DNA of 64,000 nt from Daedaleopsis sinensis. Lineage: Eukaryota > Basidiomycota > Agaricomycetes > Polyporales > Polyporaceae. The translations under genes were made by a program, and so were the position numbers. The stretch lies in assembly GCA_033807695.1 (NCBI GenBank), contig CM066302.1, forward strand, positions 4,464,001 through 4,528,000, given 5' to 3'. Below are positions 12,524 through 24,277 of this stretch, piece by piece (within the stretch, counting starts at the first letter, position 1; each line of letters starts with the position of its first letter). The notes under the pieces were generated by a model, which did not search any database, was not told the DNA's origin, and saw only the letters and a list, made by a program, of their open reading frames with translations.

Positions 12524-12780
12524 TGTTCTGTGTACAGTTCATAAGTACTAGTCACCGCGCTGCTTTCTTCATAGTCACTGCCTCCCCAAGTCCGCGCGGC
12601 GCAGCCTGAGGGTCCGATGCGGCACTTGGGACAATGATCAATGTTCACTCTGACTCGAACAAAGGACTATTTGGCTCTTTGCCGTTTTTTATGTATAAAA
12701 ACGCGGGAGCGCAGTGGAAGCCCACCGAAACACAAACCTCACTTCTCACTCGCAACAGCTCGTCGTGAATACTTACCAGG
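12524..12780 (+). promoter_or_regulatory. Promoter with TATA box for the downstream gene
   Basis: TATAAAA sits at about 12694, roughly 85 bp upstream of an ATG at 12781, with a short C/A-rich leader between. This spacing fits a fungal core promoter. Confidence 0.45.
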
Positions 12781-14539
12781 ATGCCTGCTATGCGTCGACG
12801 AGGAACCCTGGTCCTCGTGGATAACAGTGGGGTTCAGTCGCTTTTCGATGGGACACGTGGCTCAACTGATCAGGCAAGCGCGCAAGCCTCAATTTTGCGA
12901 GCCCGGCCTTAACTCTAACCTTCTCTTCCTCGAACCTCCGCGCATTGGCTAGACACCATACTCTAATCGTCTCCGATTTTCGCTGTCAGCCACAGGGTGA
13001 GATATCTCATGTTCTGTCTGTCATATTTCGGTTGATTGACCTTTGACCGCAAAGCCGACGATCCTATGAAGATGGTACACCGACGACTTTGGCTACGCGA
13101 CCTGAAAGCATCTCCAGTAAGTCTACCCATCACTAGTCCATCTTTCCACTTAATGAAAATGGTGGTTGCGCGTATGGCGATCGTCAGACCCCCAATTAAA
13201 CAAGATCAACACCGGACCCGACCGTTCGACATGCACCTTACCGACTATCGAAGACGAGAGCGATCTTGTCAATATCGTCGGAGCGGATGAAAGGTCGTTT
13301 GGTCAGGAGCAAGGACAAGGTGAGATACATCCTATACTCTCCTCGACGGACGAATCTCTGGTCTGGTTGCTATGGACTCTGAAAAATGTCGCAGGTCATA
13401 CCTCCGGCGAATCACCCTCTCGTCGTTCTTCAAGCTGCTCACCGGTGCCTTATCTCCGGTTTGGGACACAAAAAACGCATGGAATGACTAGTCCTTCCTC
13501 GTTCCGTGTGCCACCGGTCACTCAGGTCGCCATTCAGACCGACGACTATCCAGCAGGGGTCCCTTCGCCCCCCCTTCTGGACGCTGGTACTCACTTCCCT
13601 CACCGAATACTCGCGTCGACCGTCAACACGGAAGCAACTCCGCGCCTTCCCGTAGCTTCTGCGGTCCCTACCGCGACTCAGATTGCACCACTGTTCTCGA
13701 CGCCCCCGAATGTCCCGGGAGAGATCTCGCACACCACCTCTACTTTAGAACCCGCGGTACGCATGCTCAGAAGTGGTGCTCGGCCTGCGCGATTATCCCC
13801 GACCTCGATGGAGACCGCTTCAACGCGGCAGCCGATTTCCCCTCCCGACGCTGCACCGCGCAAATGCAGAGCTCTGTCTGCTGAATCGTCCCTATCCTCT
13901 ATCTCCTCGGATGAAGATTCGCACACCTCCGCTCGACACTCATCATTCACTCCTGATGTGTGCAGCGATGCTGGGCAGGCGCGTTCCATTTCACGTTCGC
14001 CCACTTCTCCAGAAGCCCCAGTAGCACCCCCTCCCCCTCCCCAAGACGCACCCAAAAGCGCTATCGATATCTTCGACGAGGTTGCATCCGACCACCTGCT
14101 CGCGGGCCAAACTTGTGCTCCGGAGCATGTCAATTGGGTCGACCACAGGTACGCGAAGGAGATACGGGGAGGCAAGGGCGAGACGGTGTGGTACAAGTCG
14201 TGTGGACGATATGAAGTGCATCATCCTCCCGCATCTCTTCAAGCATCTGTAGACGAGATCTACATCCACTGCGACGAACGCACATACCATACTGACATGT
14301 GGGTTATGGACTCCTGCGGTTCTTGGATTGCGGCAAGCGCTGGCATCAAGCGGCCGTCAGACCCGACCCGTCGCCTCAACATTCAGCGTAACGGGGACCC
14401 TAGCTGGGTGACGCAAGGATCGTGGACTGCGTTCCGATATCGCGAGCGTCGCGATCGCAAGAAACGTATGCGCACTGACGCTGCCTTGGTGCGTTTAACG
14501 TCCATGAATCATAGTCCACCGCTGATCGTTAGCTCTTAG
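12781..14539 (+). CDS. Ser/Pro-rich protein, likely transposon-associated
   Basis: The main exon reads open from about 13188 to 14539, with one in-phase intron at about 13320-13394. Upstream exons from the ATG at 12781 (MPAMRRRGTLVLVDNSG) and around 13066-13116 (MKMVHRRLWLRDLKAS) are plausible, but their joins were not resolved. The middle is low-complexity Ser/Pro/Thr, with a run of prolines near 14031. The C-terminal 130 residues are ordered and rich in Trp, Tyr and Cys (YIHCDERTYHTDMWVMDSCG...WIAASAGIKRP), ending in a basic patch RRDRKKR that could be a nuclear signal. The family was not recognised. Position and strand suggest an accessory gene of the CACTA-type element. Confidence 0.5.
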
Positions 14540-15125
14540 GGCTAAGGGAGTTGTCGTCTGCACGTCGCTCGGGCATGTCGCTCCTACATCGTTTCTAAGC
14601 TACTGTCCATCAATATTATATCATTGTACTCACGTTGTTCTACTAATGGCAATCATGGTTACCGTGCCCATTGTGCAATAGCTGAGCGGTATGGACCAAT
14701 AATATAATATCCGACATAAGTGCATATCTGACGCGCCGAATTTTGGATTTCGTGCATTCCAGACCACGTTGTGAGGGGGTCATGTACAACGAGGCGTCGC
14801 AGAGGCCTCCGGCGTCAAGGACCATCCATCCACTACTGCACCTCGACGACCTATAGCTATAGTTGCAGCGAACTTATCTCTCTTCCCTGCTAGCTTGCGA
14901 CCAAACAATATGGAAGGACAAGCGCAGGTTGTCGGTATGTGGACACTATTGTCATTGTCGCAGACGGTCGTTCACGATTGGCCTAGGTGAGCCACTACAA
15001 CAGCCTGCTGCCAGTACATCCCAGATGGCGGGTCGGAAACTATGTAGGTGGTCTACAACGAAATCTGACACTTGGAGTCTAAATGCTCTACCTTAGCCTC
15101 TTCTCGCAAGCCGGGGAAGAGAGGG
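14540..15125. other. Intergenic / 5' exons of the next gene
   Basis: An ATG near 14911 (MEGQAQVV) followed by GT...AG pairs suggests short leader exons for the gene ending at 19469, but one proposed exon ends in a stop, so the structure is unresolved. Confidence 0.35.
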
Positions 15126-18100
15126 ATGGAAGAAGAAATACCCGAACCGCAGGGAGATGCCGGAAATCAAGACGACCGCACTACTCGCGTTATCAAAGCT
15201 ATCCCAGGCAAGCTTGCTCGTATTTACCCTGACAGTATGTTGACTACGCTTGCGCAGCCAAGAAGAGGAAACCAGAAGCTTCGTCGGACGACGGACAAAG
15301 TCGTCCTCACCACTCTAACTCACCTGCCACCGAGGAGGCTTCTGTCGCCGCCGAAGAAGTCTCCGATGAGGTCTCTATCGCCTCCGATGAGGCCTCTACC
15401 ACGTCGATTTCTTCCAAACAGCCCTTCAAAGGCTACCGCCAGCGATTGAACGAGAGGAAGAAAGGATCAAAGCCCCGCGATCCGGGTATTGCCTTAGGTA
15501 AAAGGAGGCGAATCCATGGACCGTCGGCTGAGACGCTTCTCGGAAATCTCTGGGCTCTAATGCAGCAGAAAGCGGGCTCGGAGCAGGCTGTGACCCAAGG
15601 CGAAGTGATGGATCTGTACCGCTCTCATGGTTTCCCAGACGGCGTCGTCGTCGATTCAGATGCAGACATGAGGGACAATACAGGTATGTGGGTGTCGAGG
15701 TTATCCCGCGTCATCGACTCATATGTGTAGAAGGATTTGACGTGGAGTACGATCAACCTAGCGGCATGGCGGAGGATGAAGTCGACACTGATGCTGTGAT
15801 GGAACTTGATCGCCTTGACGCAGTTACTGCAATTGACTCGGCCATGGCTGAGCACGCTGGCGAAAACACAGGGACAGCCCAAGCCGAGGTCAAACTCGAG
15901 ATGGATATTGAGGAGAGCCCAGGGAGAGCCGACACAGAAGTCGAACTTGACAGGAATTCGCACGACCGCGCAGCCGTTGTGGATGGGCAAGACCATGCCG
16001 ACGTCGATTTCGACATCGAGAAACAAAATCGCCCGATCACAGCAGACGACTCCGCGCGACACTATCCCGACTTCGAGCCAGATAGGACTGGTATGGGAAT
16101 GTCGAGTAGCAGTGCCACGAATCGTGGACACGATAACGCAGGTGTTGCTATTGACGATATGGAGATGTCTCATCAATCCGACCAATCTGAACCTTCTAGT
16201 CCTAGTGGTCCGTCCTTGCCTACAGCTCAGCGTGATCGCACGGACGATTCCGACTTCGGCGGCTCGAAGCGTCAACTACGCGATATGTTCTCGTACAACC
16301 CTCAAGATTCGAGTTCGGACGAAGACGACGAGACAAGCACCGAAGAGTCTAGAGATGCCTCACCGACCCCGCACCCTCGCACTACTAGAAACTCGTATTC
16401 ACCAGAAGCTATGGGGGAAGATGCTGCTCATCAAGCCGCGCCATTTGCGTATGAGATCGAGTTAAATCAGGATCCTGATGAGTCCGATGCTGGGCTTCGC
16501 TCTCCACCTTCAAACGCTTCCACCCCGCGCAACGTTGAGCGACGTTCTTCCTCTGGGTCTTCCTCGTTTGCACCCAATGGCTCGTCTACACGCTACGTTA
16601 AGTCGCGATCCGCATCTCAGACTAGCTCCCAGGAGGATGAAGAAGCTCCGTTCGGCCAACCCTCTCCTTACACCAAGAATATGAGTTCCTCTCGCACACA
16701 CTCCCAGACGCCACCCCCCGTACCACGTCAGGATCAGGCTCACGACTCGGATGCCGAACTTAATGCGCCTTCTTCGAAAGCTCCCGATCCGCAATATGCC
16801 AAAGGACGTTCCTCATCCGGCTATCCCTCGCTTACACGCAATGTCAAGTCGCGATTAAAATCTCAGACTAGCTCCCAGGACGATGAAGAGTCCACATCTG
16901 CCCGCATTTCGTCACCCTCTAAGCAGCCGGATAGTTCGCGTCTACATTCCAAGGGCACAAATCAGGGACCGAATCGGCTTTTCATGCTGTCCGGAAGCGA
17001 GAACAGCGAGAACGGCGTGAACGAAAACACGACGCCTCCTGGTTCCCCTGGTCCACCACGCATGGTCATGGAATCGTCTATTGAAGACATTGATCGTCGA
17101 CACATAGCTACGCCGTCCGTGGCCTACGAGGCAAGATCGGTTGGGACCCAGGGTGATATACAAATGCCTGGCAGGCTTGACACCTCGAATCACGTTTCGG
17201 AGAACTCTGCTGACGAGGTCGAAGCTGACTTACTTGTCGTACGTCGTCTACCTAGCGCGTTCGCCCCGTACTGACGGAGGTCCGTAGGATGATCCTGATA
17301 CCCCCCAATCGATTCGGCGGATAACACCAAGGCCGTCGAGTGATCCGTCAACATCTACCAACAGACGGTCACCCTCACAGTCGACCATGCACCGTTTAGG
17401 AACGTTCTTCGGCTCTATCGCACACCGAACGCTCAGTGTGATGAGTGTTCCCGGTCAGTCTGCGCCGGCGACTTCTACTCCAGTGACCACCGGTGTACCG
17501 GCGTCGCAACTGGCAGGTTGGGACGGCTCCCAACTTCCCCTACCCTTTCCCGAATCCGAAGCTGGCATGGATGTCGATGTCTCTAGCGACAGCAACTCTG
17601 GGCACCGTAACAAGACTTCCCCTGGTATTCGGGGGAAGAAGCGTAAGGTCAGGGACAACGAGCATCCCCCGCACAATGCATGGGCTGCAGAGCCCACCGC
17701 CGCCTCCAAAAAGGGTAAGGAGAAGGAACAGCTAGACTTGGGGATACCTCCTACATCAGCTGGGAATGCTAAACGTCTACGCTTTCTCCAATCTGCGAGC
17801 AACGACACGGAGCGCGACATTTCTTCGTCAACTCGCAAGAGGAAGATCAAGGGCAAAGAGGTTGCGGGAGACACGCCGTCTCCTGCGAAGCGTGCACCGC
17901 GTTGGGCGGATGGAGTAAACGCTGCGTCTTCATCATCCTCCGTCCCGCTCGAGAAACTGGCCACTACGTCAAGATCTTCCAGGGCGTCAGGTTCAGCTGC
18001 TCCCTCAGGTGGCGGCGGTGTTGGAAGCATTGGCGCTGCTGACGCCGAGAGCGACGGTGCTCCTCCGGGCGACGGTGGTAACGGTACTGGCGGAGATGTC

Positions 18101-19469
18101 GAGGGCGTCCTGGTGTGTCTTCCGGCTGTTCACCTATACAAATAGGCATTAATCCTGCATGTTGGTAGGCTTTCGTTCCTGCAACAAAACGCGACGTAGC
18201 TCTGCTCACAGCAGCCGTCGAAGGCCTGTCCACCGAAGTTCGAAATATAACTAGCCATCTTGCTGGATCCAACCAGGCGTCTTCTACTCGTCAGCGCAGC
18301 CACGGACAACAGCCTTCTGCTCATGTCGACGATGAATACGAAGGTGATGACGAGGAAGAGCCTATAAAAATCACGAAGCCTGTGAAACATCGGAGTCCGG
18401 AGGAGTTGCAACTCGCAGTCAGTAGTGTCACATGTGCCTGTGTCCTCTCATCTTGATCATCCCCTGCAGGCCGACGTACAGGCCTACGCACTTGTGATGC
18501 TGGGCAGAAAAGACAAGAGCTCTCGATTCCGCTCGGCAACAGTAGCTACGCCGGCACGCGTTCTAAATTTCGATCCTGACCAAGGCCCGTGTTGCGACGC
18601 TAAGAACTTCTGCCTCGATCTCGCCGGTACTCCAGCATCAACGTTCAACGCTTCCGCAACCAAGGTCTTCGTTGAAGATTTCATCGCAAAACGTGCAGGC
18701 GCCTGCAAAAATCGTGTACAGATTACGAAGATGTTTCGATCCCACTTCAAGACTCTGCAGCGTCACTACAATGCAATGAAGGACGCTTCCGCCCCAGCCA
18801 CTTCCTCGAAAGCGGCGAAGAAGAACTTAGCACTTGCAAAGGAGCGGAATCGTCGTTACCAAGGGAAATACGCAGTGGGTTCTCATTCGGCTCGAGCTCA
18901 GTGCGAAACGAAGTATCTCATCAAAATTTTTAGCTTTTCCATCGTCGTCTTCGCATCGCTAAACGTTTCGCGTCGACTAAGCCACACATCAAGATCCTTC
19001 AGCGCCTGGGGGTGGACGGTATGAGCTCGGACGAGGAGGATGCTCAGGGCCCATTCGTTCGATACCGAGTATTCAAGAAAACGTGGAGACATGCCCAAGT
19101 CACCGAATTCCTACGGACTCTCGACGCTCTATATCGCAAGTGGAGACGAGAGTCTGGGCAAGCTCCTAAGCGTGGTTCTATGCAACGTCGCCGGTACCTC
19201 GTCGACGAAGAGTCCAATGACCGTCCGGCTGTGCCGCGACTTCCTAAGAATGCTTACGATCCCGATTGGCTAGCCGAATTAACACCGACGCAGCTGGACG
19301 ATGTTTCTCCCTGTAAGAAGGAGAAATACGACTTCAGTCATGATCGTGCTCTCAAGAGGTATGCTGTTTCTCAGTCCATGTTCCCCAGTGCATACTGAGG
19401 CTCATGTGTGTATACAGGTCTGTCGCAAAGTTTCGGGAAGAGGTCATTGACGGTGTGACTTACGTGTAA
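15126..19469 (+). CDS. Large nuclear Ser-rich protein with conserved W/R-rich C-terminus
   Basis: Exons of about 15126-15218, 15257-15683, 15731-17238, 17288-18112, 18169-18417, 18470-18874, 18934-19358 and 19418-19469 join; all except the first join were phase-checked. The N-terminal 800 residues are disordered and full of Ser, Asp and Glu, with imperfect repeats (KSRSASQTSSQEDEE, then KSRLKSQTSSQDDEE) and basic signals such as KKRK. The C-terminal part is ordered: HRRLRIAKRFAS, then GVDGMSSDEEDAQG, then RVFKKTWRHAQVTEFLRTLDALYRKWRRESG, then YDFSHDRALKR. I recall this C-terminal module from many uncharacterised Agaricomycete proteins linked to transposons. A DNA-binding or transposition-accessory role is inference. 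Start uncertain. Confidence 0.6.
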
Positions 19470-19761
19470 ATGGGAACATACGATCACAGCATTCTGGCGT
19501 GCTGGTGGAAAGAGAGCTCGTCACTGGCTTGTCGCTGGCTATCTTGTTATAATTGACACACACGTAGACGATTGTGAAACGCAACGAACTGTACAGTTCT
19601 TTACATTACTTGAGTACCCCTAAGAGCAGATCTAGAAAGACAGAGCATGACAGAATACAATCCATCGTCCGCGATCCATTATGAATCAGCTCAGGCTACA
19701 ACGATGATCTTACTCTACACGGTGGTGAAGCACCACCTCCATGACGATGTGACCTAGCGCT
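19470..19761. other. Short AT-richer spacer, nothing recognised
   Basis: This lies between the 3' end of the CACTA-associated gene and a convergent family X gene. It may hold terminators and the right end of the CACTA-type element; no inverted repeat was found. Confidence 0.35.
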
Positions 19762-20734
19762 TCACATAGTACGGGGAAAGTCCAGATCATGCACATCTTC
19801 CGACCTCGTCGACGGCACAGCGCGAACAGGAACAGTGAAACGTACGTCCTTGTGCCCCGGGCGGCGCAGGGTGCACACCATCCCATCCCGCAGTACGAAC
19901 TTCTCCTCTCCAGGAACGATATCCTTCTGAGCGCACCCCCAAGCACGCTCGAGGGAGACTATCCTAGTCGCCGCAGTCGAGCCGAGTCCACCGGAGGTCG
20001 CCCACAGTTCGAAAGCGAAGGGAGAGTTGACTGGCTGGCCTGTGCGGGTACGGACGAAGTCCATGCAGAACTCTTGCCTATGTAAGGAGCCTGGGAAGAG
20101 GCGAATAGAATACGGCGAGTGAGGAATGGGGCGGACGAGGATGTCGGGTCCGTCTGACGATGGCTTGTACTGTGGATGAGGGGATACATTAGGAGGAGTC
20201 CAGGGCCTCAAGTGGAGAGGAGAGACGTACCCCTGTTACTATCCCTTCATAGCTCAATGCCCTCGCAGCTGCCGAGATGACCTTCTGTGCGGGGCCGTCG
20301 AACGCCACATGGATAGCAAGCTCTGCATCTAGCCAGGTGTAGAGATCGGCTTCAGGACCGTTGTAACCGTTCGATGAGAGGGTCAAGATGTCGAAGTCAT
20401 TTCGCGGCTCGAATCGTGGGTACTTCTTCCGGATGATTTGCAAGCATATGTCGCGGAAGGAGGTGGAGGCCCGAGGAGTAGACGAGGATAGTGTCGACGA
20501 CGGAGATGGTTTGGGAATGGCGGAGGAGAAAGACAGGGGTGTTGGCGACGATGGGGTCGTCGATAGGTCCTGTTTGGACACGGAGGAATGGCGATGAGAC
20601 GATCTGGCCGTCTTGTACTTGTCGTATGGCCGCTGTCCGAGACGGTTGCCCTGGAGCTACTCATGAGTACTGGCTAGACAGATGCAGCGGCGGTGTATTA
20701 CCTTGGAGGATGAACGATGGCACAGAGAGGACAT
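19762..20734 (-). CDS. Family X protein, copy 1 (288 aa)
   Basis: Exons complement(19762-20169, 20231-20656, 20702-20734) join in phase; the start is an ATG preceded by ACAAAC. After a Ser/Pro-rich leader comes the N-terminal module (FRDICLQIIRKKYPRFEPRN, then DFDILTLSSNGYNG), an exon boundary at GIVTG, and then the C-terminal module (SPYSIRLFPGS...CMDFVRTRTG...EEKFVLRDGMVCTLRRPG...DVRFTVPVR). The same two-exon architecture is seen at 43184-44017. The C-terminal module looks like a small beta-rich domain. Function unknown. Nearly the whole gene, its promoter and 1 kb upstream are repeated without visible change at 47001-47973. Confidence 0.65.
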
Positions 20735-21777
20735 GTTTGTGGGAGAAAGTAGTCTGTGCGAGGTGTGATGGTGGAGGTGGTCTTGGGTCAAGCTGTAACA
20801 GATGATGTTTGACGCACAGGACCAGGTTGATGACAAGGGTGGATCACGTGTCGTCCCTCCTCCCAGGGGTTTTTGGAAACGCCTGTTCCAGATGTTATCC
20901 TCCTCCCTCCATCATCGTCGTCGTCGTCGTCGTCGTCTTCCCCCTCCTCCTCCCCCCTCCTACAACACTCACTAGCTTTCTCTCCTCTCTACGCTACAGT
21001 GCGACGTATCACACTGCGCAATCAGACTTCTCCGAACCTACATGTGGACTGGCTGCGCTCCATCGTCCTGGTTCGTCATCTCGTGAGTTGTCGTGTAAAG
21101 CTAGTTTATCGACTTGTACTTACTGGTTTGTATTCTAGGATGATACCTAGCTATGCTGTCGTGGCACTGTGGTGCTCCTCGACGGAGACGGACACGGAGA
21201 AGCTCTGTCTCGAGTCGCTTCATCTTCATGGAGCTCTGGCGTCCGCTACTCTCCCCGTGCCTCTTCAGAGGGCCTGCCTTAATGGCTAATGGCTGATATT
21301 TGTTACAAGTCGGGTGTGTATCTGCTGGGCTCATCCGAAATGCGCTTTTTCACTGATCTCGCAAACGCTATGTTGACTCCATGTAGAAATCGAGTTCGAC
21401 GGCGCTCAACCCAAACCGAGCCGAAGAAAGTTTGTGAACAGATACTCAGTGCACAGTACCGTAAGTTGATACGTCTTCTGATCATTTGCGTTCCATGTCA
21501 CATTTCGCTTCGGTAGCGTATCTGCCGTCCTTGGATGCAATCATGTCGTGCTGGGACCAATGAGCCGTGCGTGAACCACCGATGTCCCTAACGATTGATC
21601 AGGTGCACTCACCATGTCCCATACAACAGGCATCGCGCAGCGAACTTGTTCTCAAGATCATCGCGAATCTCAAGACCTCATCTGTATACCTATTCCGTCT
21701 ACGACACGTACACCATTAAGACTCTGAGGTCCTTTGGTGCACGTCACCATCGTGAACTTGTGTTCATGGATACACTC
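19796..21777. repeat. Long direct repeat, copy A (1982 bp)
   Basis: By eye this is identical to 47035-49016 (offset 27,239). It starts inside the last codons of family X copy 1 and ends in non-coding DNA. Single-base differences occur only just outside the left edge. It includes a (CGT)n run near 20914-20938. Confidence 0.9.
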
Positions 21778-22059
21778 TGCACTCGACTTATCCTCTCCCT
21801 TCCGAACGGCCTGAAGACGTCGGTTTTCAGCCTTAAAAACGTCACACTGGTCTTGCGAACGCGCTCGAATTCGATGGACGACTACATACGGAGATTCGAT
21901 CCCCCTCCTCCATTCATTACCTTGGCTTCTTCGTCAATCCACGACCACGACCACGACCTCGTCCTCGTCCTCGCTCTCGCTCTCGCTCTCGACCTTGCCC
22001 TCGCCCTCGCCCTCGACCTCGACTTCGACCTCGACCTCGACCTCGACCTCGACCTCGAC
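20735..22059. other. Non-coding stretch with microsatellites
   Basis: No supported gene. It holds the upstream region of family X copy 1, a CGT trinucleotide run at about 20914-20938, a CT-rich tract at 20940-20965, and the start of the hexamer repeat listed separately. Confidence 0.45.
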
Positions 22060-22070
22060 CTAGTCTTCGT
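21948..22070. repeat. Hexanucleotide repeat (GACCTC/CTCGCC type)
   Basis: There are about 20 imperfect copies of a 6-bp unit. On the minus strand, one frame reads as alternating Arg-Ser and Arg-Ala, and another ends the gene at 22060. Confidence 0.85.
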
Positions 22071-22881
22071 CGACCCAGCTCTCGTCGCCGTCATCGTCAA
22101 CCCAGTTTTCGTCGCCGTCGTCCATCCAGTTATGGCTACCGTCGTTCTCTCGGATTGAATCTTCTTTCCCGACGCCCACCCGGCCCTTCTCTTCGACCTT
22201 CTGCCCGAAACCGACGGCAATCCCCAACTCCGTATTCCCGCCCTTGCCCCCGCTTGGACCCGAAACCCCGATCTGCACCCGAGCCGCCGAGATATGCCGA
22301 CTCTTCGAAACCTGCGTGTGCCATGTTAAGGTCCCGAAGCTGTAATGCGTTCCCTCATCCATCGGCAAGATCCCGGGGGGGCCGCTGACACGCTTCTTGC
22401 GGCGCGCGTGGCGGTGGTAGTGGATGTGGGCATTGACCGGGTCGGCCTTGATCAAATCGACGCGATGATGCCACGGGATGGCGTGAGCTAGTTTCGGGAG
22501 GCCGTTGATGATGTATGGGGAACCTGCAGGATCGGCGGGGAGGATATGAGCGGCATTAGGGAGAACCTGAGGGACGCCGGGACGGTTTCGATGTTGTTGA
22601 CCATGATCGCGAACGATGATCCCTCGCAGAGCGTTCGCATCGTTGAACCAGATTCCGGGCTGCACGACGAGGTTTGACCATCCCCGCTCTACGACAACCA
22701 GCGACAAGCCCCAGGTGTGTACCAATACCCGGAGTCTGAAGAGCCACCCTATGACCGTCCACACATATTGCAGATATATGTCTCCGGCGGATTGGTTGTC
22801 GAAGAGGCCGCCGGTCGACCCGATTACCATGTTACGGGTGATGAGGTCTCTGGAGTTGTTGTCGTCTGGCTCTGCGTCCAT
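22060..22881 (-). CDS. Hypothetical protein (about 273 aa)
   Basis: A single long frame from an ATG at 22881. An upstream exon is likely, because a GTACGT donor lies near 22970 and the TTAG acceptor abuts the ATG. The N-terminal half is hydrophobic and Trp-rich (DIYLQYVWTVIGWLFRL, then LVHTWGLSLVVVERGW), possibly membrane-linked. A His-rich basic segment follows, then a Gly-rich stretch. The C-terminus is a short acidic Trp repeat (NWMDDGDENWVDDDGDESW) that runs into the hexamer repeat, so its length may vary between strains. Not recognised. Confidence 0.4.
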   Translation of the reverse strand: MDAEPDDNNSRDLITRNMVIGSTGGLFDNQSAGDIYLQYVWTVIGWLFRLRVLVHTWGLSLVVVERGWSNLVVQPGIWFNDANALRGIIVRDHGQQHRNRPGVPQVLPNAAHILPADPAGSPYIINGLPKLAHAIPWHHRVDLIKADPVNAHIHYHRHARRKKRVSGPPGILPMDEGTHYSFGTLTWHTQVSKSRHISAARVQIGVSGPSGGKGGNTELGIAVGFGQKVEEKGRVGVGKEDSIRENDGSHNWMDDGDENWVDDDGDESWVDED

Positions 22882-23502
22882 GCTAATAATGTATTCATAT
22901 CAGCTTTGACAGATATCACAGAAACGCTGTGCACAAGATTCGCATTTCGGCAGATTGTGCTACGTACCCTGAGTTATGCGGAGTAGTGTTGCGGTCGCTT
23001 GCGAGTATACGGCAGGAACGTCAAGTTCAGAGTTCAGGTCTCAGGCGACCAGCAGCGCGCTATTAAGTACTCGATCAGTTATGCCTCCCGTCTTCACTGA
23101 AGACTCGTGTCCATGGACGTTTTCGCCGGACCTGCGCCCGACTTAAGAGGAGCACAAAGCAGGTCGCGATAGCATGTGAGAAAAGAAGGGCGAGGGAACA
23201 AATCAGAAGTCGACATTGTCTCGTTCTCCTTTGTGCGCGACGCCTCGTGTGCTTTCTCATGTGATCTCTGGTATGCTTCTTTTTCTTCACTTTCATTTCC
23301 TGTGCGAATCCAGGTCGTATTCCGTGCACCGACGCCGGTTTTTCCAAACCAATACATTGGCGCCCTCGCGGCTCACGGAACAGGTCCCGGACTTTCCATA
23401 GTCAAAGGTGGGCATCCCCTTCATCATCCGCAGCGACGCGCGGTTCACCCCTTCCCCACTCCTCCCAGACCTGCTCTCTCAAACGTCCGCAGTCCTCCTC
23501 TC
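22882..23502. other. Intergenic, divergent promoter region
   Basis: This lies between two divergent genes. It contains possible 5' exons of either but no firm signal. Confidence 0.4.
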
Positions 23503-24204
23503 ATGTTGAAGGCGGCGAGAAAAGAGCGAAAGCAGCGACGAAGGAGCAGTGGAAACCACCCCCCTGCTAAACGCGTACGGGTCAGTGATCCTTCGATTCC
23601 TTTCTATGTGGGAGGAAGCTTCGCTTACCCCTTCTCCCTCTTGTCACAGAGTGGTGCATCTCCCGAGCCGACGCGAGTCGCCAATTCACTCGATCCTTCA
23701 GCTGCAAACGCCTTGACGCAGAAGCCTGTGGATGCGTCGTGCCCCGTTGTCGCTACCGCACAGACCGTCTTGTACCACGATCACGGCGTCGAATATCCCA
23801 ATTTTGCGTCTCCAGGCTCTACCGCACTCGTGGGAGACGAGATTCCCTCGCGGCACGTCGGACATTCGGAGCTGGCGCATGGTGTTCCTTCCCCGCTTTC
23901 GCCTGCAACGTCGATGCTCGAGGTTAGCAACCGGCAGCTGGGCAAGGCCACTTCCTCACAGTCGACGAAGACCTCAAAACCCACGTCCATGCAGTCGACA
24001 ATGCGTGAGTGGTGTCTCAGAGAGGTCTCCCGCACGTACCCGAATTACCCATACCGCAACGACTTCGAACTCCTCGCACTTGTTTCGGGACTGTATGACG
24101 GGGTTCCCGAGGAGAACTTGGCAGCCCGACTAAAGAAGGATTACCAGAAGTTTGTGAAGCTCATGAGTGGGGAGCGCATCGCGCTCGAGCAGCCCATTCA
24201 GTAA
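23503..24204 (+). pseudogene. Family X protein, copy 2, lacks its second half
   Basis: From ATG 23503 the frame encodes a basic leader (RKERKQRRRSSG, PPAKRVRV: nuclear-type signals), a Ser/Pro linker and the family N-terminal module (MREWCLREVSRTYPNYPYRN, then DFELLALVSGLYDG). It stops at LEQPIQ, the place where the two full copies reach their exon boundary (GPITG / GIVTG). The C-terminal SPYSIR module is missing. The left end of the KDZ transposon begins 7 bp after the stop, so the 3' half was probably lost or displaced by that insertion. The remaining frame is open and could still give a truncated protein. Confidence 0.55.
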
Positions 24205-24211
24205 CAATTCT

Positions 24212-24277
24212 CATTTTAGCTGCCCAATATGATTGACTAACGACCATTCTAGCGGCCAAATCTGACTCGATCGAGCC
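24212..24277 (+). repeat. Left terminal inverted repeat of the KDZ element
   Basis: It matches the reverse complement of 43100-43165 at 57 of 66 positions. The longest shared blocks are CCCAATATGATTGACT and AATCTGACTCGATCGA. Confidence 0.92.

Larger units (their letters stand above)
7614..19469 (+). mobile_element. Probable CACTA (EnSpm)-type element, borders not found
   Basis: Three genes in a row on the plus strand: an intact Tnp2/Transposase_21 transposase (7614-12523) and two long Ser-rich proteins (12781-14539 and about 15126-19469). CACTA elements commonly carry a second DNA-binding protein besides the transposase, and the third gene has an NLS-rich, DNA-binding-like C-terminus. Grouping them in one element is inference. 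I searched the flanks for CACTA...TAGTG-type inverted ends and saw none, so the limits given are only the gene limits. Confidence 0.4.
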
